A stretch of DNA of 64,000 bases, taken from assembly GCF_028368935.1 (NCBI RefSeq), contig NZ_JAQNDK010000002.1, forward strand, positions 1,116,001 to 1,180,000, given 5' to 3'. Of this stretch, positions 8,978-18,012 are shown piece by piece. Position numbers and translations under genes: made by a program. This stretch comes from Sorangium aterium. GTDB lineage: Bacteria > Myxococcota_A > Polyangia > Polyangiales > Polyangiaceae. Under the pieces are notes generated by a model. It worked only from the letters and a program-made list of their open reading frames with translations, was not told where the DNA came from and did not search any database. Each line of letters opens with the position of its first letter. Position 1 is the stretch's first letter.

Positions 8978-10462
8978 ATGCGGATCTCCGAGGACCCCGG
9001 TCCGGGGCAACGTCTCGGGCGATATGAGCTTCTGCGCCTCATCGGCGAGGGCGGGATGGCCCAGGTCTGGGCTGCGCGCATGGAGGGCTCCCGCGGCTTT
9101 CACAAGGTCGTCGCGCTGAAGACGCTGATCCCGGCGCTCGCGCGCGATCCGCAGTTCCAGCGCATGTTCCTCGACGAGGCGAACCTCGCCTCGAAGATCC
9201 ACCACCGCAACGTGGTCGAGATCCTCGACCTCGGCGACACGGACGGCGTGCTCTTCCTCGTGATGGAGTGGATCGACGGGCAGACGATGCAGCAGCTGCT
9301 CCGGCCGGGCCTCCGTCCGATGCCGCTCTCCCCGGCGATCGCCTCGCGCATCGTGGCCGACGCGGCGCACGGGCTGCACGCGGCGCACGAGCTCCACGAC
9401 GACCGCGGGGAGCCGCTCGGCATCGTGCACCGCGACGTCTGCCCGCAGAACATCCTCATCGATCGCGACGGCACGGTGAAGGTGGCCGATTTCGGGATCG
9501 TGAAGGCGTTCGAGCGCCTGGGCGACACGACGCAGACGGGCGAGATCAAGGGCAAGGGCGAGTACATGTCGCCGGAGCAGGCGCAGGGCCAGCCGGTCGA
9601 TCGCCGCTCGGACATCTTCTCGCTCGGCGTGGTGCTCTTCGAGGCGGTGACGGGCGCGCTCCCGTTCCAGGTGCTGCACGACCTCGTGCTGCCGCAGACC
9701 GGGGTGCCGGAGCCGCCGCGGCCCACGTTGATCGCGCCGCATTGCCCGCGTGATCTGGAGGAGATCATCGTGAAGGCGCTCGCGCGCGATCCGCGGAAGC
9801 GCTTCCAGACGGCGGGCGAGATGGCGAGCGTGCTGGAGGACTTCCTCATGCGCAGGTCGGGCGTCGTGACGCCCGCGCACGTGGCGGAGCTCCTCCTGGA
9901 GCGCTGCGGGGAGAGCATGGAGGAGGAGCGGCAGCGCATCGCGGCCGCCGTCGCCCCGCAGCAGCGCGCGGGGTGGCGGCCGAAGCCGGGCGCGACGCTG
10001 ACCGCGGGGCCGTCCTCCGAGGGCCGGCGGAGCGCGCGGTCGGAGCCGCGGCGGGGGCTCGGCGGGCTGATGCGCGCCGGCGGCGACGCGCTGCGCCCGG
10101 TGGCGCTGCCCTGGCTCGTGGCCGCGGTGTCCACGGGGGTCGCGGTGGCGTCGCTCATGTTCGTCGCGCTCAGCCGGCCGAGGGATCAGCGGTCGCTCGT
10201 GGATCCGATCGCGGTGCAGATCGAACCGAGCGCCGCGGTGGTGCGGCTGAACGGCGTGGTGCTCGGCGTGGGCAGCCAGGTCATCGCGCGGCCGATGCCG
10301 GGGGTGGCGCTCTCGGTGGACGTGCGATCGAGCGACGGCGTCTCGCAGACGGTGGAGATCACGTCGGAGTCCCCCGCGCGGATCCAGCTGAACCTGGCGC
10401 GCAAGGGCGAGGCCGGGACCGCGGCGCCGCCGGGCAGCAGGGGCGCGCCGGCGCCGAAGTAG
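8978..10462 (+). CDS. Transmembrane eukaryotic-type Ser/Thr protein kinase
   Basis: The 494-aa protein has an N-terminal Hanks-type kinase domain: P-loop [10 protein letters not shown] (22-31), ATP lysine K48 in VALKTL, catalytic HRDVCPQN (151-158), DFG 171-173 and SPEQ in the activation segment at about 198-201. All catalytic residues are present, so it should be active. Residues 300-375 form a basic, Pro/Ser-rich linker. One membrane segment follows (about 377-398), then an extracytoplasmic C-terminal domain of about 90 residues with a beta-rich PEGA-like look ([18 protein letters not shown]). This suggests a sensor kinase with an external domain. The start ATG follows the repeat-bearing spacer. 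An unknown gene begins 59 bp downstream on the same strand. Confidence 0.93.
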   Translation: MRISEDPGPGQRLGRYELLRLIGEGGMAQVWAARMEGSRGFHKVVALKTLIPALARDPQFQRMFLDEANLASKIHHRNVVEILDLGDTDGVLFLVMEWIDGQTMQQLLRPGLRPMPLSPAIASRIVADAAHGLHAAHELHDDRGEPLGIVHRDVCPQNILIDRDGTVKVADFGIVKAFERLGDTTQTGEIKGKGEYMSPEQAQGQPVDRRSDIFSLGVVLFEAVTGALPFQVLHDLVLPQTGVPEPPRPTLIAPHCPRDLEEIIVKALARDPRKRFQTAGEMASVLEDFLMRRSGVVTPAHVAELLLERCGESMEEERQRIAAAVAPQQRAGWRPKPGATLTAGPSSEGRRSARSEPRRGLGGLMRAGGDALRPVALPWLVAAVSTGVAVASLMFVALSRPRDQRSLVDPIAVQIEPSAAVVRLNGVVLGVGSQVIARPMPGVALSVDVRSSDGVSQTVEITSESPARIQLNLARKGEAGTAAPPGSRGAPAPK

Positions 10463-10521
10463 CGAGCGGCCGGCTTGACGGAGCCGTGACCGTGGCCGAC
10501 ATCTCCGGGGGAGGACCTCGC

Positions 10522-11115
10522 ATGACGGTGCTCGAGGATCTGCGTTCGGGGCAGATCGCTGCGATCCATGAGGTGGGCGATGAGGGGGAGGGCGCTGCGC
10601 GCGGCGGCCTGGAGGGCGCTGAGCGCGGCGACTTCGAGGGCGCGGCCGGCGACCTGGAGGGCATTGCCGGTGGCGAGCTTGCGGCTGGATCCAGCGTTCC
10701 TGGATGCCGCGTCCGTTTTGCCCTCGGGGTCTCCGAGCTGCCCGGCGATCGCGCCGTTGTGGTTCTTCACGAGGACGTGATCCTGCGGTGGCGACCCACG
10801 CCGAAGCGGCCCGATGGCGCCCTCGCGCGGCTCTCCGAGGTGGCCGTGGGCGCTGCGATCGCGGTCGAGCACCGCGGCATCTGGGACGAGGCGCTCGTCC
10901 TCGGCCGCGTGGTGCGTCCGGCGTGCGAGGGGGGCTTCCGGGTCGACGGCGACGTGGAGCGCTATCCATCCATCGCCGACGCCGAGCGCGCGCACGGCCC
11001 GCTCGAGGCGGGCGAGCCGCAAGCGCGGACGGCGAGGACCGGCGAGCCGGCGTTCGAGCTGGGCGAGCCGATCGGGCGCGACGCGCGCGGGATCGGGCGC
11101 AGGGCGAGGAGGTAG
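10522..11115 (+). CDS. Hypothetical protein with short EGA-type repeats
   Basis: The ATG at 10522 is preceded by a good ribosome site (GGGGGAGG, 10506-10513). The product is 197 aa, without signal peptide or membrane segment. Residues 20-55 are a low-complexity acidic stretch built from about four copies of a (L/F)EGA-(A/E)xG unit, also visible as DNA repeats (GGAGGGCGCTG, GGAGGGCGCTGAG). After it comes a folded-looking part ([29 protein letters not shown] and [22 protein letters not shown]). It is not a family I recognise. It follows the kinase gene by 59 bp and could be cotranscribed. Part of the C-terminus is Arg/Glu/Gly-rich. Confidence 0.6.
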   Translation: MTVLEDLRSGQIAAIHEVGDEGEGAARGGLEGAERGDFEGAAGDLEGIAGGELAAGSSVPGCRVRFALGVSELPGDRAVVVLHEDVILRWRPTPKRPDGALARLSEVAVGAAIAVEHRGIWDEALVLGRVVRPACEGGFRVDGDVERYPSIADAERAHGPLEAGEPQARTARTGEPAFELGEPIGRDARGIGRRARR

Positions 11116-11523
11116 CCGCCGCGCCCTGTGCAGCAGCGCGCGGCCTCGCGCCGTGCTTCGCGATCATGTCTCCGCAAAACAGCTCATCTCGCTGCTCGGC
11201 TCCGGACGAAGTGAGGGACGAGCGCGCAGGGCAGCTCCGCCGAAGATGGATCATGGAGAGTCGCTCGGCTCCGAGCAGGTGTTCCGAGGAATAGTGGACA
11301 GGATCCCTCCGAAAACCTGGCACGAGTCGCCGAGGCGGCTCGCTCTGGTGTCGAATACCGGAAAGGGCCGTTCCCCGCCGAGGGCGCGCTTCTCGGCAGG
11401 TCCGGCGAGCATCGATGCCCAGGCCCGAACCGTTCGACTCGGTTGAAGCGCGCTCGCACCGCGACGGCGCGGCCGCGAGTCGGCCGGTCCGGCGTCGCGC
11501 GCCCCTCTGCTACCCTTCCGCGA
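11116..11523. other. 408-bp intergenic region, no gene seen
   Basis: No frame here gives a plausible protein. The GC content is somewhat lower than in the surroundings. GCTCGGCTCCG occurs twice (about 11193-11203 and 11264-11274), the second within a perfect small hairpin GCTCGG-CT-CCGAGC. It presumably holds the 3' end of the upstream transcript and the promoter of the ferritin-like lipoprotein gene. Nothing else is recognised. Confidence 0.5.
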
Positions 11524-13011
11524 ATGGAACGCCATCGCTCGCTCCGCATGACCCTCCTCCTCGCCGCTGGCGCCGCCGGCTGCTCCAACGCGAAGAGCCC
11601 CGAGATCGCGGTCGTCACGCTCGGCGAGCCGCAGGCCGCGCCCCACGACGCCGGCGTCCCGGACGAACAAGCCGCGCCCGGGCCCCGGCCGCCGCGCGGC
11701 GTGGGCTGGGTGACGGAGCGGGACGGCACCGTGCACCGCGCCACGCGGGTCCGGTGCGACGCGACCATCGACCAGCGCGCGTGCAGCGGCACGGAGCGGA
11801 CGTTCCAGTGCAGGACGGACGCCGATTGCAAGGAGGGGCCCCGCGGAAAGTGCGTGAGCTCGTTCGGGCAGATAGGCGCGTATTGCGGCTGCGAGTACGC
11901 CTGCGAGAGCGACGCGGAGTGCGGCGCGTCCGAGGCCTGCGTGTGCAAGGGGACTGGCGCCCTCCGAGAGCAGCACTCGGTCTGCGCAAAGGCTCTCTGC
12001 TCGGTCGACGCCGATTGCCCGGGCAGCACCTGCGGCCTGTCAGCGTACTTCAATGGCTGCTGGGAGCAGGTCACGCTCGCCTGTCGCACGAAGGATGATA
12101 CCTGCCGGAGCGACGCGGACTGCCGATCCGACGAGAACCGCGGCGCCGCCTGCGTCGTCCCCGACCCCGAGAGCGAGAGCGTGCGCTGGGAGTGCGCCGG
12201 GATCTCCTGCGCCATCGGCCGCCCGCTCGTCGTCGACGGCCAGCCGCGCGCCGCGCAGGGCGCCGCGCGCGACGACTGGCGCGCTCCCGCCGAGCTCGAC
12301 GTCGCGTCGCTCTCGCCCGAGGTGCGTGAGCTCGCCGCGGCGCACTACGCCGCGATGGCCGCGCTCGAGCACGCGTCCATCGCGAGCTTCGCCCGCTTCT
12401 CCCTCCAGCTCCTCGCGCTCGGCGCGCCGTCCGCCCTCGTCGGCGAGGCGCACCGCGCCGCGCTCGACGAGATGGAGCACGCGCGCCTCGCCTACGGCGT
12501 CGCCTCCCGCCTCGCCGGCCGGGCGATCGGCCCCGGGCCGCTGCTCGAGGCGGCCACGGCGCCGCTCGGCGCCGGCGTCGCCGAGGTGGTGGAGGCGCTC
12601 GTCGAGGAGGGCTGCGTTGGCGAGGCGCTGGGCGCGGCGGAGGGCCGTGAGCTCTCGCAGCGCGCGGGGGATCCGGCGCTCGCGGCCACGCTCGCGCGCA
12701 TCGCCGACGACGAGGAGCGGCACGCGGCGCTCTCGTGGAAGGCGCTCTCGTGGATGCTCGCGACCTTCGGCGAGCCGGCGCGCTCCGCGGCGGAGCGGGC
12801 GTTCTCCCGCGCCGCCGCCCGCTACGCCGCCGACCCGGCCCCCGGGCCCGCCGTGCACGAGGCGCTCGGCCTGCTCCCGGCGCGCGCGCTCGGGGCGCTG
12901 CGCCGCGAGGTGATCGCCGAGGTCATCGCGCCATGCCGCGCGGCCTTACCGGGGCTGTCGCGCGACAGCGCTGCTGCGCAACCGTCGAGTCCGCCACAGG
13001 CATCCTCCTGA
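11524..13011 (+). CDS. Lipoprotein with Cys-rich N-terminal and ferritin-like C-terminal domain
   Basis: The start ATG 11524 gives a short signal peptide with lipobox GAAGC and a 495-aa protein. Residues about 70-235 contain about 20 cysteines in repeated units of the form C.xDADC..G..C, reminiscent of the Dickkopf-type Cys-rich repeats common in myxobacterial surface proteins. Residues 270-480 form a four-helix ferritin-like domain with candidate diiron ligands: EHASIASF, DEMEHARL, EEGCVGEALGAAE and ADDEERHAALSW (pattern E, ExxH, E, ExxH). Such domains bind iron or act as oxidases or hydroxylases. The disulphide-rich part and lipobox place it outside the cytoplasm, which is unusual for a ferritin-like domain. 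Function unknown. Confidence 0.82.
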   Translation: MERHRSLRMTLLLAAGAAGCSNAKSPEIAVVTLGEPQAAPHDAGVPDEQAAPGPRPPRGVGWVTERDGTVHRATRVRCDATIDQRACSGTERTFQCRTDADCKEGPRGKCVSSFGQIGAYCGCEYACESDAECGASEACVCKGTGALREQHSVCAKALCSVDADCPGSTCGLSAYFNGCWEQVTLACRTKDDTCRSDADCRSDENRGAACVVPDPESESVRWECAGISCAIGRPLVVDGQPRAAQGAARDDWRAPAELDVASLSPEVRELAAAHYAAMAALEHASIASFARFSLQLLALGAPSALVGEAHRAALDEMEHARLAYGVASRLAGRAIGPGPLLEAATAPLGAGVAEVVEALVEEGCVGEALGAAEGRELSQRAGDPALAATLARIADDEERHAALSWKALSWMLATFGEPARSAAERAFSRAAARYAADPAPGPAVHEALGLLPARALGALRREVIAEVIAPCRAALPGLSRDSAAAQPSSPPQASS

Positions 13012-13036
13012 CCGCAAGCGGCCTGACCGCAAGCGG
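13007..13036. repeat. Perfect 15-bp tandem duplication over a stop codon
   Basis: CCTGACCGCAAGCGG occurs at 13007-13021 and again at 13022-13036. The first copy contains the TGA stop of the ferritin-like lipoprotein gene. Confidence 0.85.
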
Positions 13037-13118
13037 ACTGATGAGGCAGATTCGCCCACTCCTGTAGCAACTTGCCACAGCGGGGGAGAGGAGCAGTCGC
13101 GCGGATTCGGGAGAAAAG

Positions 13119-13138
13119 GGTGCACCCGTGCGTGCACC
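13119..13138. promoter_or_regulatory. Inverted repeat upstream of the DUF4142 gene
   Basis: GGTGCAC (13119-13125) and GTGCACC (13132-13138) form a perfect 7-bp inverted repeat with a 6-bp spacer, 52 bp before the DUF4142 start. It is either an operator half-site pair or a leader hairpin. Role unproven. Confidence 0.35.
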
Positions 13139-13189
13139 GGATCTTGCACGGGGGCCGGCACTCGAATCCACGTGAGGAGGTCTTTACCC

Positions 13190-13960
13190 ATGGTCGCATC
13201 GCGCAACGCTCTCGTCCTGACGATCGGTCTCGCTGTCGGCGTCGGCTGCTCCAACCCGCCTCCGGCGAGCAGCCCGAGCACGAACGAAGCACCACCGCAG
13301 CCGGCCCCGACCGCCGCCCCGCCGCTGCCGGAGGCGGCGCCTCCCGCGGCGCCGCCGGCTCCACAGCCCGGCACCGAGCCGCAGGCGGGGGCGACCACGA
13401 CGCCGAGCGCGCCCGTCGAGGCCCCGCTGACCGACGAGCAGATCCTCGCCGTCCTCGACGCCTCGAACAAGAAGGAGATCGACGAGGCCCAGCTCGCGCA
13501 GACGAAGGCCAAGAGCAAGGACGTGAAGGCCTATGCCAAGGTCATCACCCAGCACCACACCGAGGCCAAGGCGAAGCAGGCCAAGCTGGCCAAGAAGCTC
13601 GGTATCACGGCCGCGGACTCGGACAAGAGCAAGCAGCTCACCGACGAGACGCAACACGCGCTCGAGCAGCTGAAGGCGCTGCAAGGGGCCGATTTCGATC
13701 AGCAGTTCGTGGCCACCATGATCAAGGATCACCAGAACACGCTCGACTTCCTCGACAGGAAGGCGCTGCCGGACGCGAAGAACGCCGATCTGAAGGCGCT
13801 GGTCGAGAAGGACCTCCGGCCGACGATCGAGAAGCACCTGAAGGACGCGGAGGCGCTCTCGCAGAAGCTCGGTACGGCGGGCGCGGGCGCGACAGGGACC
13901 CAGGGCGGCGCGCAGCCGCCGGGCGCTGGCACGAAGGAGGCCGCGCCTCCGCCGAAGTAG
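13190..13960 (+). CDS. DUF4142 (ferritin-like) lipoprotein
   Basis: The ATG 13190 is supported by GAGGAGG 9 nt upstream. The 256-aa product has a signal peptide ending in a VGCSN lipobox. A Pro/Ala-rich spacer (about residues 22-85) precedes a helical domain with LTDEQILAVLDASNKKEIDEAQLA, AYAKVITQHHTEAK and FDQQFVATMIKDHQNTLDF. These HH.E and DH patterns are characteristic of DUF4142, a ferritin-like four-helix family often found in stress-related envelope proteins. The tail is Gly/Pro/Lys-rich. It is the second ferritin-fold lipoprotein in a row, on the same strand. Binding of metal is inferred from the family only. Confidence 0.87.
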   Translation: MVASRNALVLTIGLAVGVGCSNPPPASSPSTNEAPPQPAPTAAPPLPEAAPPAAPPAPQPGTEPQAGATTTPSAPVEAPLTDEQILAVLDASNKKEIDEAQLAQTKAKSKDVKAYAKVITQHHTEAKAKQAKLAKKLGITAADSDKSKQLTDETQHALEQLKALQGADFDQQFVATMIKDHQNTLDFLDRKALPDAKNADLKALVEKDLRPTIEKHLKDAEALSQKLGTAGAGATGTQGGAQPPGAGTKEAAPPPK

Positions 13961-14028
13961 TCGGCCCGAGGCGAGGACGGGAGAGTGAGACGAGAGCGGG
14001 GCGCGTCGTCAACGCCGATGCGTCCCGT

Positions 14029-15471
14029 TCAGCCGAGCGAGACCCAGACCGATTTGAGCTGCGTCAGCTCGTCCAGCACCGCGCGGCCGTTCTCCCGCCC
14101 GAAGCCGGACTGCTTGTATCCGCCATACGGGCTCGCCGCGTCGAAGCGGTTGTACGTGTTGATCCAGACCGTGCCCGCCGAGAGGCGCGCGGCCAGCGCG
14201 TGCGCCTTGCCGACGTCGCGCGTCCAGATGCCCGCCGCGAGGCCGAACTCGGTCGCGTTCGCGACGCGCGCGGCCTCCTCCACGTCGTCGAAGGGGAGGA
14301 CCGCCAGCACGGGGCCGAAGATCTCCTCGCGGGCGAGGCTCATCGACGGGGAGACCGCCGAGAACACCGTCGGCTCGACGAAGAACCCCGGGCCCTCGCG
14401 GCGCCCGCCGGTCTCGCGGCGCGCCCCCTCGGCCGTGCCACGGTCGATGTAGCCGAGCACCTTCGTGAAGTGCGCCTCCGAGACGAGGGGGCCCATCTGC
14501 GTCGACGGATCGAGCGGATCGCCAGAGACCAGCCGGCGCGCGCCGCTCGTGACCACCTCCAGCACGCGGTCGTGCACCGCCCGCTCCACGAGGAGCCGGC
14601 TCCCCGCCGTGCAGAGCTCGCCCTGGTTGTAGAAGATGGCCGTCACCGCCGCCTTCGCGGCGCTCTCCACGTCCGCGTCCGCGAAGACGATGTTGGGGCT
14701 CTTGCCGCCCAGCTCCAGCGACAGCTTCTTCAGCGTGCCCGCCGCCGCGCGCATGATCGTCCTGCCCGTCTCCGTGCCGCCCGTGAACGAGATCTTCGCG
14801 ACGCCCGGGTGCTCGACGAGCGCAGCCCCGGCCTCTTCGCCGTGCCCCGTGACGACGTTGACGACCCCCGGCGGCACCCCCGCCTCCGCGAGGATGCGCG
14901 CCAGCTCCAGCGTCGTGAGGCTCGCCTCCTCCGGCGGCTTGACGACCACCACATTGCCCACCGCGAGCGCGGGCGCAACCTTCCGCGCCGCGAGCAGGAG
15001 CGGGAAGTTCCAGGGGATGATCGCGCCGATGACGCCGAGCGGCTCGCGCACGGTGTAGTTCAGGAACGGACCCCGGACCGGGATCGTCTCGCCGCCGAGC
15101 TTCGTCGCCCACCCGGAGAAGTAGAAGAACGTGTCCGCCGTGCGCGGCACGTCGATCGTCCGCGCGGCCGTGATCGGCTTGCCCGTGTCGAGCGCCTCGA
15201 GCCGCGCCAGCTCCTCGCAGCGCGCGAGGATCAGCTCCCCCGCCTTCCACAGGATGCGCGCGCGCTCGTTGGGATCCATCGCCGCCCAGCGCGGAAACGC
15301 GGCGCGCGCGGACGCCACGGCCGCGTCCACGTCCTCGCGGCGGCCGCGGGCGAGCCGCGCGAGCGCCCCGCCCGTCGCGGGGTTCGCGGTCTCGAACGTC
15401 TCGCCGGAGAGCGCCTCCCTCTCGGCGTTGTCGATCCAAAGCCCCTTCACCGTCTCGCGCGTGTCACCCAT
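14029..15471 (-). CDS. NAD(P)-dependent aldehyde dehydrogenase (betaine/aminobutyraldehyde type)
   Basis: This is a 480-aa class I/II aldehyde dehydrogenase from ATG 15469-15471. Key residues are in place: oxyanion-hole Asn in IIPWNFPLL (N155), general-base Glu in LELGGKSPN (E253), nucleophile Cys in NQGELCTAG (C287), FTGGTETGR near 229 and the C-terminal GGYKQSGFGRE. The overall pattern is that of betaine-aldehyde or gamma-aminobutyraldehyde dehydrogenases. It is divergently transcribed, 81 bp from a GABA-type aminotransferase, and close to an amine oxidase and a deacylase. Oxidation of an amino-aldehyde to an amino acid is therefore a reasonable role, but the substrate is inference. Confidence 0.93.
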   Translation of the reverse strand: MGDTRETVKGLWIDNAEREALSGETFETANPATGGALARLARGRREDVDAAVASARAAFPRWAAMDPNERARILWKAGELILARCEELARLEALDTGKPITAARTIDVPRTADTFFYFSGWATKLGGETIPVRGPFLNYTVREPLGVIGAIIPWNFPLLLAARKVAPALAVGNVVVVKPPEEASLTTLELARILAEAGVPPGVVNVVTGHGEEAGAALVEHPGVAKISFTGGTETGRTIMRAAAGTLKKLSLELGGKSPNIVFADADVESAAKAAVTAIFYNQGELCTAGSRLLVERAVHDRVLEVVTSGARRLVSGDPLDPSTQMGPLVSEAHFTKVLGYIDRGTAEGARRETGGRREGPGFFVEPTVFSAVSPSMSLAREEIFGPVLAVLPFDDVEEAARVANATEFGLAAGIWTRDVGKAHALAARLSAGTVWINTYNRFDAASPYGGYKQSGFGRENGRAVLDELTQLKSVWVSLG

Positions 15472-15552
15472 GCCCCCGTCGTAAACCCGCGCACCCGGGG
15501 GCGGCAAGCGGCGATGACACCTGCCCCGGTGTGCGGGATACTCGTGCTGCCT

Positions 15553-16974
15553 ATGGATTTCTCCGATCGCCCCACGCTCCCGTCCGTCCCTCCGCGAAGA
15601 GTCGTCACCGAGCTGCCCGGACCGAAGGCGCGGGCCTGGATGGCGCGCGGCGGCTTCGACATGCAGTCGAGGTACCGCGCGGTCGTGATGGACGACGTGG
15701 CGAGCCGCGGGTGCTCGCTCGTCGACGTGGACGGCAACGTGTTCCTGGACCTGTTCGCGAACTTCGCGCTCGGGGCGCTCGGCTACAACCACCCCGCGCT
15801 GGTCGAGGTGGCGCACCGCGAGGGCTTCATCCGCGCCGTCGCGAACCCGACGTCGACGCCGTTCGTGACGACGCCGGCCTGGTTCGAGTTCGTGGAGGCG
15901 CTCGAGCAGCGGTTCGCGCCGCGCGGCATGGCGCGCGTCTTCTGCGTGGACGCGGGGGGCGAGGGCGTCGAGTCCGCGATCAAGGCGGCGTTCATCCGGC
16001 ACGGCGAGCGCCGGCGGGAGGCCGCCGGGCTGCCGAGGAACCCGCTCGATCTGCCGGAGGATCTGCAGAAGAGCATCCTCGACAACGCGGGCACCGACGC
16101 GGTGGTCGTGTCGTTCGCCGGGGCGTTCCACGGTCGGGGCCTCGGGCCGATGTCCGCCACGCACTCGAAGGTGATCCACAAGGCCGACCTGCCTGCGTTC
16201 CCCTGGCCGACGGCGCCCTTCCCCGCGAGCCGCTTCCCGCTGGCGCGCTTCGCCGACGAGAACGACCGCGCCGAGGCGGAGGCCCTCGCCGCGCTCGAGC
16301 GGATCCTCGACGCGCACGACGGCCGGGTGGCCGCCGTGATCGTCGAGCCCGTGCAGTCCGAGGGGGGCGACCGGCACGCGAGCCCGGCCTTCTTCCGCCG
16401 CGCGCAGGAGCTCGCCGGGAAGGCGGGGGCGGCGCTCATCCTGGACGAGGTGCAGACCGGGATGGGGATCACCGGCACGCTGTGGGCGCACGAGCAGCTC
16501 GATCTGCCGCGCCCGCCCGATCTCATGTGCTTCGGGAAGAAGATGCAGATGGGCGGGTTCTTCGCGACGTCGGCGTACGACGTCGCGCAGTTCGGGCGCA
16601 TGTACCAGACGCGCAACGGCGACCGCGCGCGGTCCGCGATCGCGCTGGCGACGCTCCGCGCGATCGAGTCCGAGGACCTGCTCGGCAACGTGCGCGCCAC
16701 GGGCCGCCATTTCCTCTCGCGGCTCGAGGAGCTCTGCGAGCGCTACCCCGCGCTCGCGAGCGAGCCGCGCGGCCGCGGCTTCCTGCTCGCGTTCGACCTG
16801 CCGACGACCGCGGCGCGCGACGATTTCCTCGCGCGCGCGCTCCGCCGCGGGGTGTTCGCGAGCTACACGGGGACGCGCTCGGTGCGGCTGCGGCCGCACC
16901 TCATCACGACGGTCTCGGACGTCGACGAGGCGATCGGCGTCTTCGACGCGGTGCTGCGCGAGATGGCCGGATGA
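15553..16974 (+). CDS. Class III (eukaryote-type GABA) aminotransferase, copy 1
   Basis: The protein is a 473-aa PLP-dependent omega-aminotransferase. Visible family signatures are LVDVDGNVFLDLFANFALG near 56, GYNHPALVEV near 77, FAGAFHGRGLG near 188, EPVQSEGGDRHASPAFF near 265, LILDEVQTGMG near 295 and the lysine motif FGKKMQMGGFF (K329/K330). The GKKM..GGF form is that of animal/fungal GABA aminotransferases. It is a clear paralogue of the aminotransferase at 21613-23019; both share PFPAS-FPLA and GGDRHASPAFF. Its stop overlaps the start of the following GNAT-like gene (ATGA), so the two are translationally coupled. Substrate: GABA, lysine or another omega-amino acid, not decidable from sequence. 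Confidence 0.9.
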   Translation: MDFSDRPTLPSVPPRRVVTELPGPKARAWMARGGFDMQSRYRAVVMDDVASRGCSLVDVDGNVFLDLFANFALGALGYNHPALVEVAHREGFIRAVANPTSTPFVTTPAWFEFVEALEQRFAPRGMARVFCVDAGGEGVESAIKAAFIRHGERRREAAGLPRNPLDLPEDLQKSILDNAGTDAVVVSFAGAFHGRGLGPMSATHSKVIHKADLPAFPWPTAPFPASRFPLARFADENDRAEAEALAALERILDAHDGRVAAVIVEPVQSEGGDRHASPAFFRRAQELAGKAGAALILDEVQTGMGITGTLWAHEQLDLPRPPDLMCFGKKMQMGGFFATSAYDVAQFGRMYQTRNGDRARSAIALATLRAIESEDLLGNVRATGRHFLSRLEELCERYPALASEPRGRGFLLAFDLPTTAARDDFLARALRRGVFASYTGTRSVRLRPHLITTVSDVDEAIGVFDAVLREMAG

Positions 16975-17957
16975 TCGTCGATCCGCGCGACGTCTGCCCG
17001 GGGGAGGGGCCGGAGAAGGTCGCGCGGGCGCTCGCGCAGTTCTCCGTGGACGAGGCGCAGGACGGCGCGGCGTTCGACGAGGGCTACCGGGCGCTCGACG
17101 CGGTCTTCGGGCCGAAGGGCGAGCTCGAGCGCCGCGAGGTGCTCTGGGCGTGGCTCACCGGGGCGCACACGGATGCGGGGGCGCCGATCTCCGCGACGTA
17201 CCACCTGCTGCTCGCGCGCGACGCGGAGGGGCACCTCGCCGGCGTGCGCGATTGCTACGTCACGCTGGACCGCGCGGCGCGGCGCTGCGTGGCGCTCCTG
17301 TCGCACGCGCTCGTCCTGCCGGCCTTCCGCCGCACCGGGCTCGCCGCCTTGCTGCGCGCGGCGCCCGTCGCGCTCGCGCGCCGCGCGATCGGCGACGCGG
17401 GGCTCGCAGGGGGCCACGGGGCCGGCGGCGGCGGCGCGGAGGTGATGCTCGCCGCCGAGATGGAGGCCGTCGATCCGGACGACCGCGACACGGTGGTGCG
17501 GCTCATCGCGTACGGGCGCGCGGGGTTCGCGATCGTCCCGCCAGACGTGCTCCCGTACGCGCAGCCGGATTTTCGCGACATCGCGGCGCTCGGCGTCACG
17601 CCGGTGCCGCTGCCGCTGCTCGCGGTGGTGCGCCAGGTCGGCGAGGAGGAGCGCGACGAGATCCCGCGCGCCCGGGCCGAGTCGTTCCTGCGCCATTACC
17701 AGGCCGTCCACGCGCGCGAGGTGAGCCAGAGCGAGCTCGCGCCGATCCGCGAGAACGCGCTCGCGCGCCTGGCGGCGTTCCCGGGCGAGCGCGTGCCCCT
17801 GATCCGGATCCCGCGGGGGCCGGCGGAGGTCGCGGGGTTCGCGCCGGTGCTCCGGAGCGCGGTGATGCCGCTGTTCCCGCCGGCGTGGCGCGGCAAGGCG
17901 CCGCTCGACGTACCCGAGCGGGAGCTCGAGAGGCTCTGCGCGGCGTGGGGAGGTTGA
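16971..17957 (+). CDS. GNAT-like acyltransferase-fold protein, paralogue 1
   Basis: The 328-aa protein begins within the stop of the aminotransferase gene (ATGA overlap). No catalogued family comes to mind with certainty. The central part (TYHLLLARDAEGHLAGVRDCYV ... LVLPAFRRTGLAALL) matches the strand-strand-helix and R..GL acetyl-CoA loop of GNAT N-acyltransferases. It is a paralogue of the protein at 25089-26297. Shared landmarks are FD..Y..L...FGP.GE.ERRE near the N-terminus, LL.ARD..G...GVRD, and the later YGR.GF.I.P..PY.QPDFRD. Coupling to an aminotransferase suggests that it acylates the amino substrate or product, or acts as an accessory protein. No membrane segment. Confidence 0.7.
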   Translation: MIVDPRDVCPGEGPEKVARALAQFSVDEAQDGAAFDEGYRALDAVFGPKGELERREVLWAWLTGAHTDAGAPISATYHLLLARDAEGHLAGVRDCYVTLDRAARRCVALLSHALVLPAFRRTGLAALLRAAPVALARRAIGDAGLAGGHGAGGGGAEVMLAAEMEAVDPDDRDTVVRLIAYGRAGFAIVPPDVLPYAQPDFRDIAALGVTPVPLPLLAVVRQVGEEERDEIPRARAESFLRHYQAVHAREVSQSELAPIRENALARLAAFPGERVPLIRIPRGPAEVAGFAPVLRSAVMPLFPPAWRGKAPLDVPERELERLCAAWGG

Positions 17958-18012
17958 GGGGTCGGGCGGCTCGGGCAACAACGGCGCTCGACGCAAGGAA
18001 CCTCTGGCTGCA

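Noticed and set aside
10186-11022. Minus-strand frame of 278 codons opposite the unknown protein
   Set aside because: It overlaps the 3' end of the kinase gene and lacks a ribosome site; the plus-strand frame has a strong one.
7235-11323. Very long minus-strand open frame running from hemL through the kinase locus
   Set aside because: Only the part below 8548 has family similarity (HemL). The rest is Arg/Pro/His-rich antisense of the kinase, a usual effect of high GC.
13072-15552. Extension of the aminotransferase frame upstream to 13072
   Set aside because: The extended part is antisense or out of frame to the DUF4142 and aldehyde dehydrogenase genes and Arg-rich; the family region begins at 15553.
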